From Enoplosus armatus (lineage: Eukaryota > Chordata > Actinopteri > Centrarchiformes > Enoplosidae): a DNA stretch of 64,000 bases. The stretch is from contig NC_092181.1 in NCBI RefSeq assembly GCF_043641665.1, positions 3,973,421-4,037,420 on the forward strand, read 5' to 3'. The translations under genes were made by a program, and so were the position numbers. The notes under the pieces were generated by a model. That model was not told the origin of the DNA and ran no database searches. It was given only the letters and a program-made list of their open reading frames with translations. Below, piece after piece: positions 62,700 to 64,000 of this stretch; within the stretch, counting starts at the first letter, position 1; every line of letters begins with the position of its first letter.

Positions 62700-64000
62700 C
62701 ACAAGGTTTAGAGAATAGGAGCCATTACGTTTTACGTGAACTAATCATCAAGACCGAAGTTAATGTCATCTGGTGGAACTGACTGCAAGTAATAGATGTC
62801 GTCAGTTACTCACTTATATGTTTTTCATATATAGTTGTTTATTTATATTGTAGTAATTTATTATTATTATTACATATTTCAGATGGTGTACATAATGTAG
62901 GTTTTTTTTGTGCTGATTACAGACCAGCACAGGCAGAAAGGATTATCGGGCAGGCCTGTGAAATAAGAAGGAAAAAATGCTGGAGCTGCAGCTGGAGACC
63001 ACATGAATGTGGTTGGAAAGAGTTGATACAGGGGAGGAATCAGATAAAATAGGAAGCTGGTAATAATAGTATTTCATTGAAGCACTGCGCCTCATGTTAA
63101 GTTTACTCACATCAGAGCCAGACTACCTTCCTGGACACTTGCCCTAGTAAAGAAGCAGCTCGCAGGAAATGGCAGCTGAATCAAAAAGATTTGCTCAACA
63201 ACCTTCATGATTTAATATGTTATTATCCGCATGACCTTTGTGGATAATGCTTTTCGATTTGTCATCTTTGTCATCTATGGAAAGTGATCACATCATCCTC
63301 AGGATAAATTCTTAACAGCACAGTCTCAGTCAGTATATCACGAATAGCGGTCTGCTCTGAGAGAATACTGAAGTACAGCAATACAAAACTGTCTGTTGTA
63401 ATTTCACTCTAAAACTGATCAAATAGCCAGTGTTTATAGGAGTCCAACGTACACTGTTTAGAAGAATCATATATAATAATCTATGATATATATAACAGTT
63501 TGCTATCTATACCACGGCACGCAGTGTAGCATATTTATTAACCACACAAATAACCTCCTTCCCAATACAGGCCTAGCTGTTAGGAAAATCATTGAAGAGA
63601 CAATTAGTCAAACAGAAACGCAAACATTAAGAGTAAGGTCACATTGCATTGTTTTATTTACATTCAACTGAAAGTTCTTTACATATCCTCAGTAAATTGA
63701 GGGTACAATTCAAGTATTAACTTATACAATCTTACATTATTTCACACAAAGCACTATATAAACACATGGAAAGCATATTTAAACGTAAACTCCACAGTAT
63801 CTGAATATTCCTTTATGAAATACATTCAGCAGATTAATTAACATTAGGAATACAGTCTAAATACTTTTACTCTGGAGCTCCCTCTGATGGTGATACCGAC
63901 ACAGCTCAATTCTTCCACCTTTGTCTAATGGAGGAGCAAGTCACTGTGCAATTTATTTTCAAAGCGAAAGTGAAAATGAGGTTGAGAAATAAAACCAAAT
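62700..64000. other. Intergenic DNA upstream of ilf3
   Basis: AT-rich sequence without splice-consistent frames, RNA genes or strong promoter elements. Nothing supportable seen. Confidence 0.5.

Overview
This window is vertebrate nuclear DNA, almost certainly from a spiny-rayed (acanthomorph) teleost. Short exons are separated by GT-AG introns, (AC)n and (TG)n microsatellites are frequent, and several dispersed repeats typical of percomorph fish are present. All six genes that I can name sit on human chromosome 19p13 (from memory), so this is one conserved synteny block. No bacterial-type features (operons, CRISPR, insertion sequences) are present. The exon models below were built by hand from splice sites and reading phase. 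They sum to intact open frames.

Layout, left to right: (1) 1.6-7.6 kb, minus: odad3 (ccdc151), a ciliary outer-dynein-arm docking factor of 548 aa, with a perfect RFX X-box about 100 bp upstream. (2) 9.1-24.9 kb, minus: slc44a2 (choline transporter-like 2), 22 coding exons with two alternative last exons. The distal one gives a conventional 726-aa protein; the proximal one gives an 864-aa protein with a long Glu/Lys/Gln-rich tail. (3) 27.0-31.2 kb, plus: gcdh (glutaryl-CoA dehydrogenase, 439 aa). (4) 31.3-33.7 kb, minus: syce2 (synaptonemal complex central element 2, 157 aa), tail-to-tail with gcdh as in mammals. (5) 35.0-38.2 kb, minus: an unrecognised multi-exon gene containing a tandemly duplicated exon. 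(6) 39.9-41.4 kb, plus: an unrecognised 166-aa single-pass membrane protein. (7) 47.8-50.1 kb, minus: acp5 (tartrate-resistant acid phosphatase, 333 aa) with two candidate first exons. (8) 51.6-62.3 kb, minus: ilf3 (NF90/NF110 type, 862 aa) with an N-terminal extension ahead of the DZF domain and one GC-AG intron.

The genes do not form one pathway. They cover cilium motility, choline transport, mitochondrial lysine/tryptophan catabolism, meiosis, lysosomal/osteoclast phosphatase activity and RNA binding; what they share is old linkage. I found no wholly new system. The items most worth checking are the acidic-tail last exon of slc44a2, the two unnamed genes between syce2 and acp5, the ilf3 N-terminal extension, and a GTTAGCTAAC-type motif lying just downstream of three first exons.
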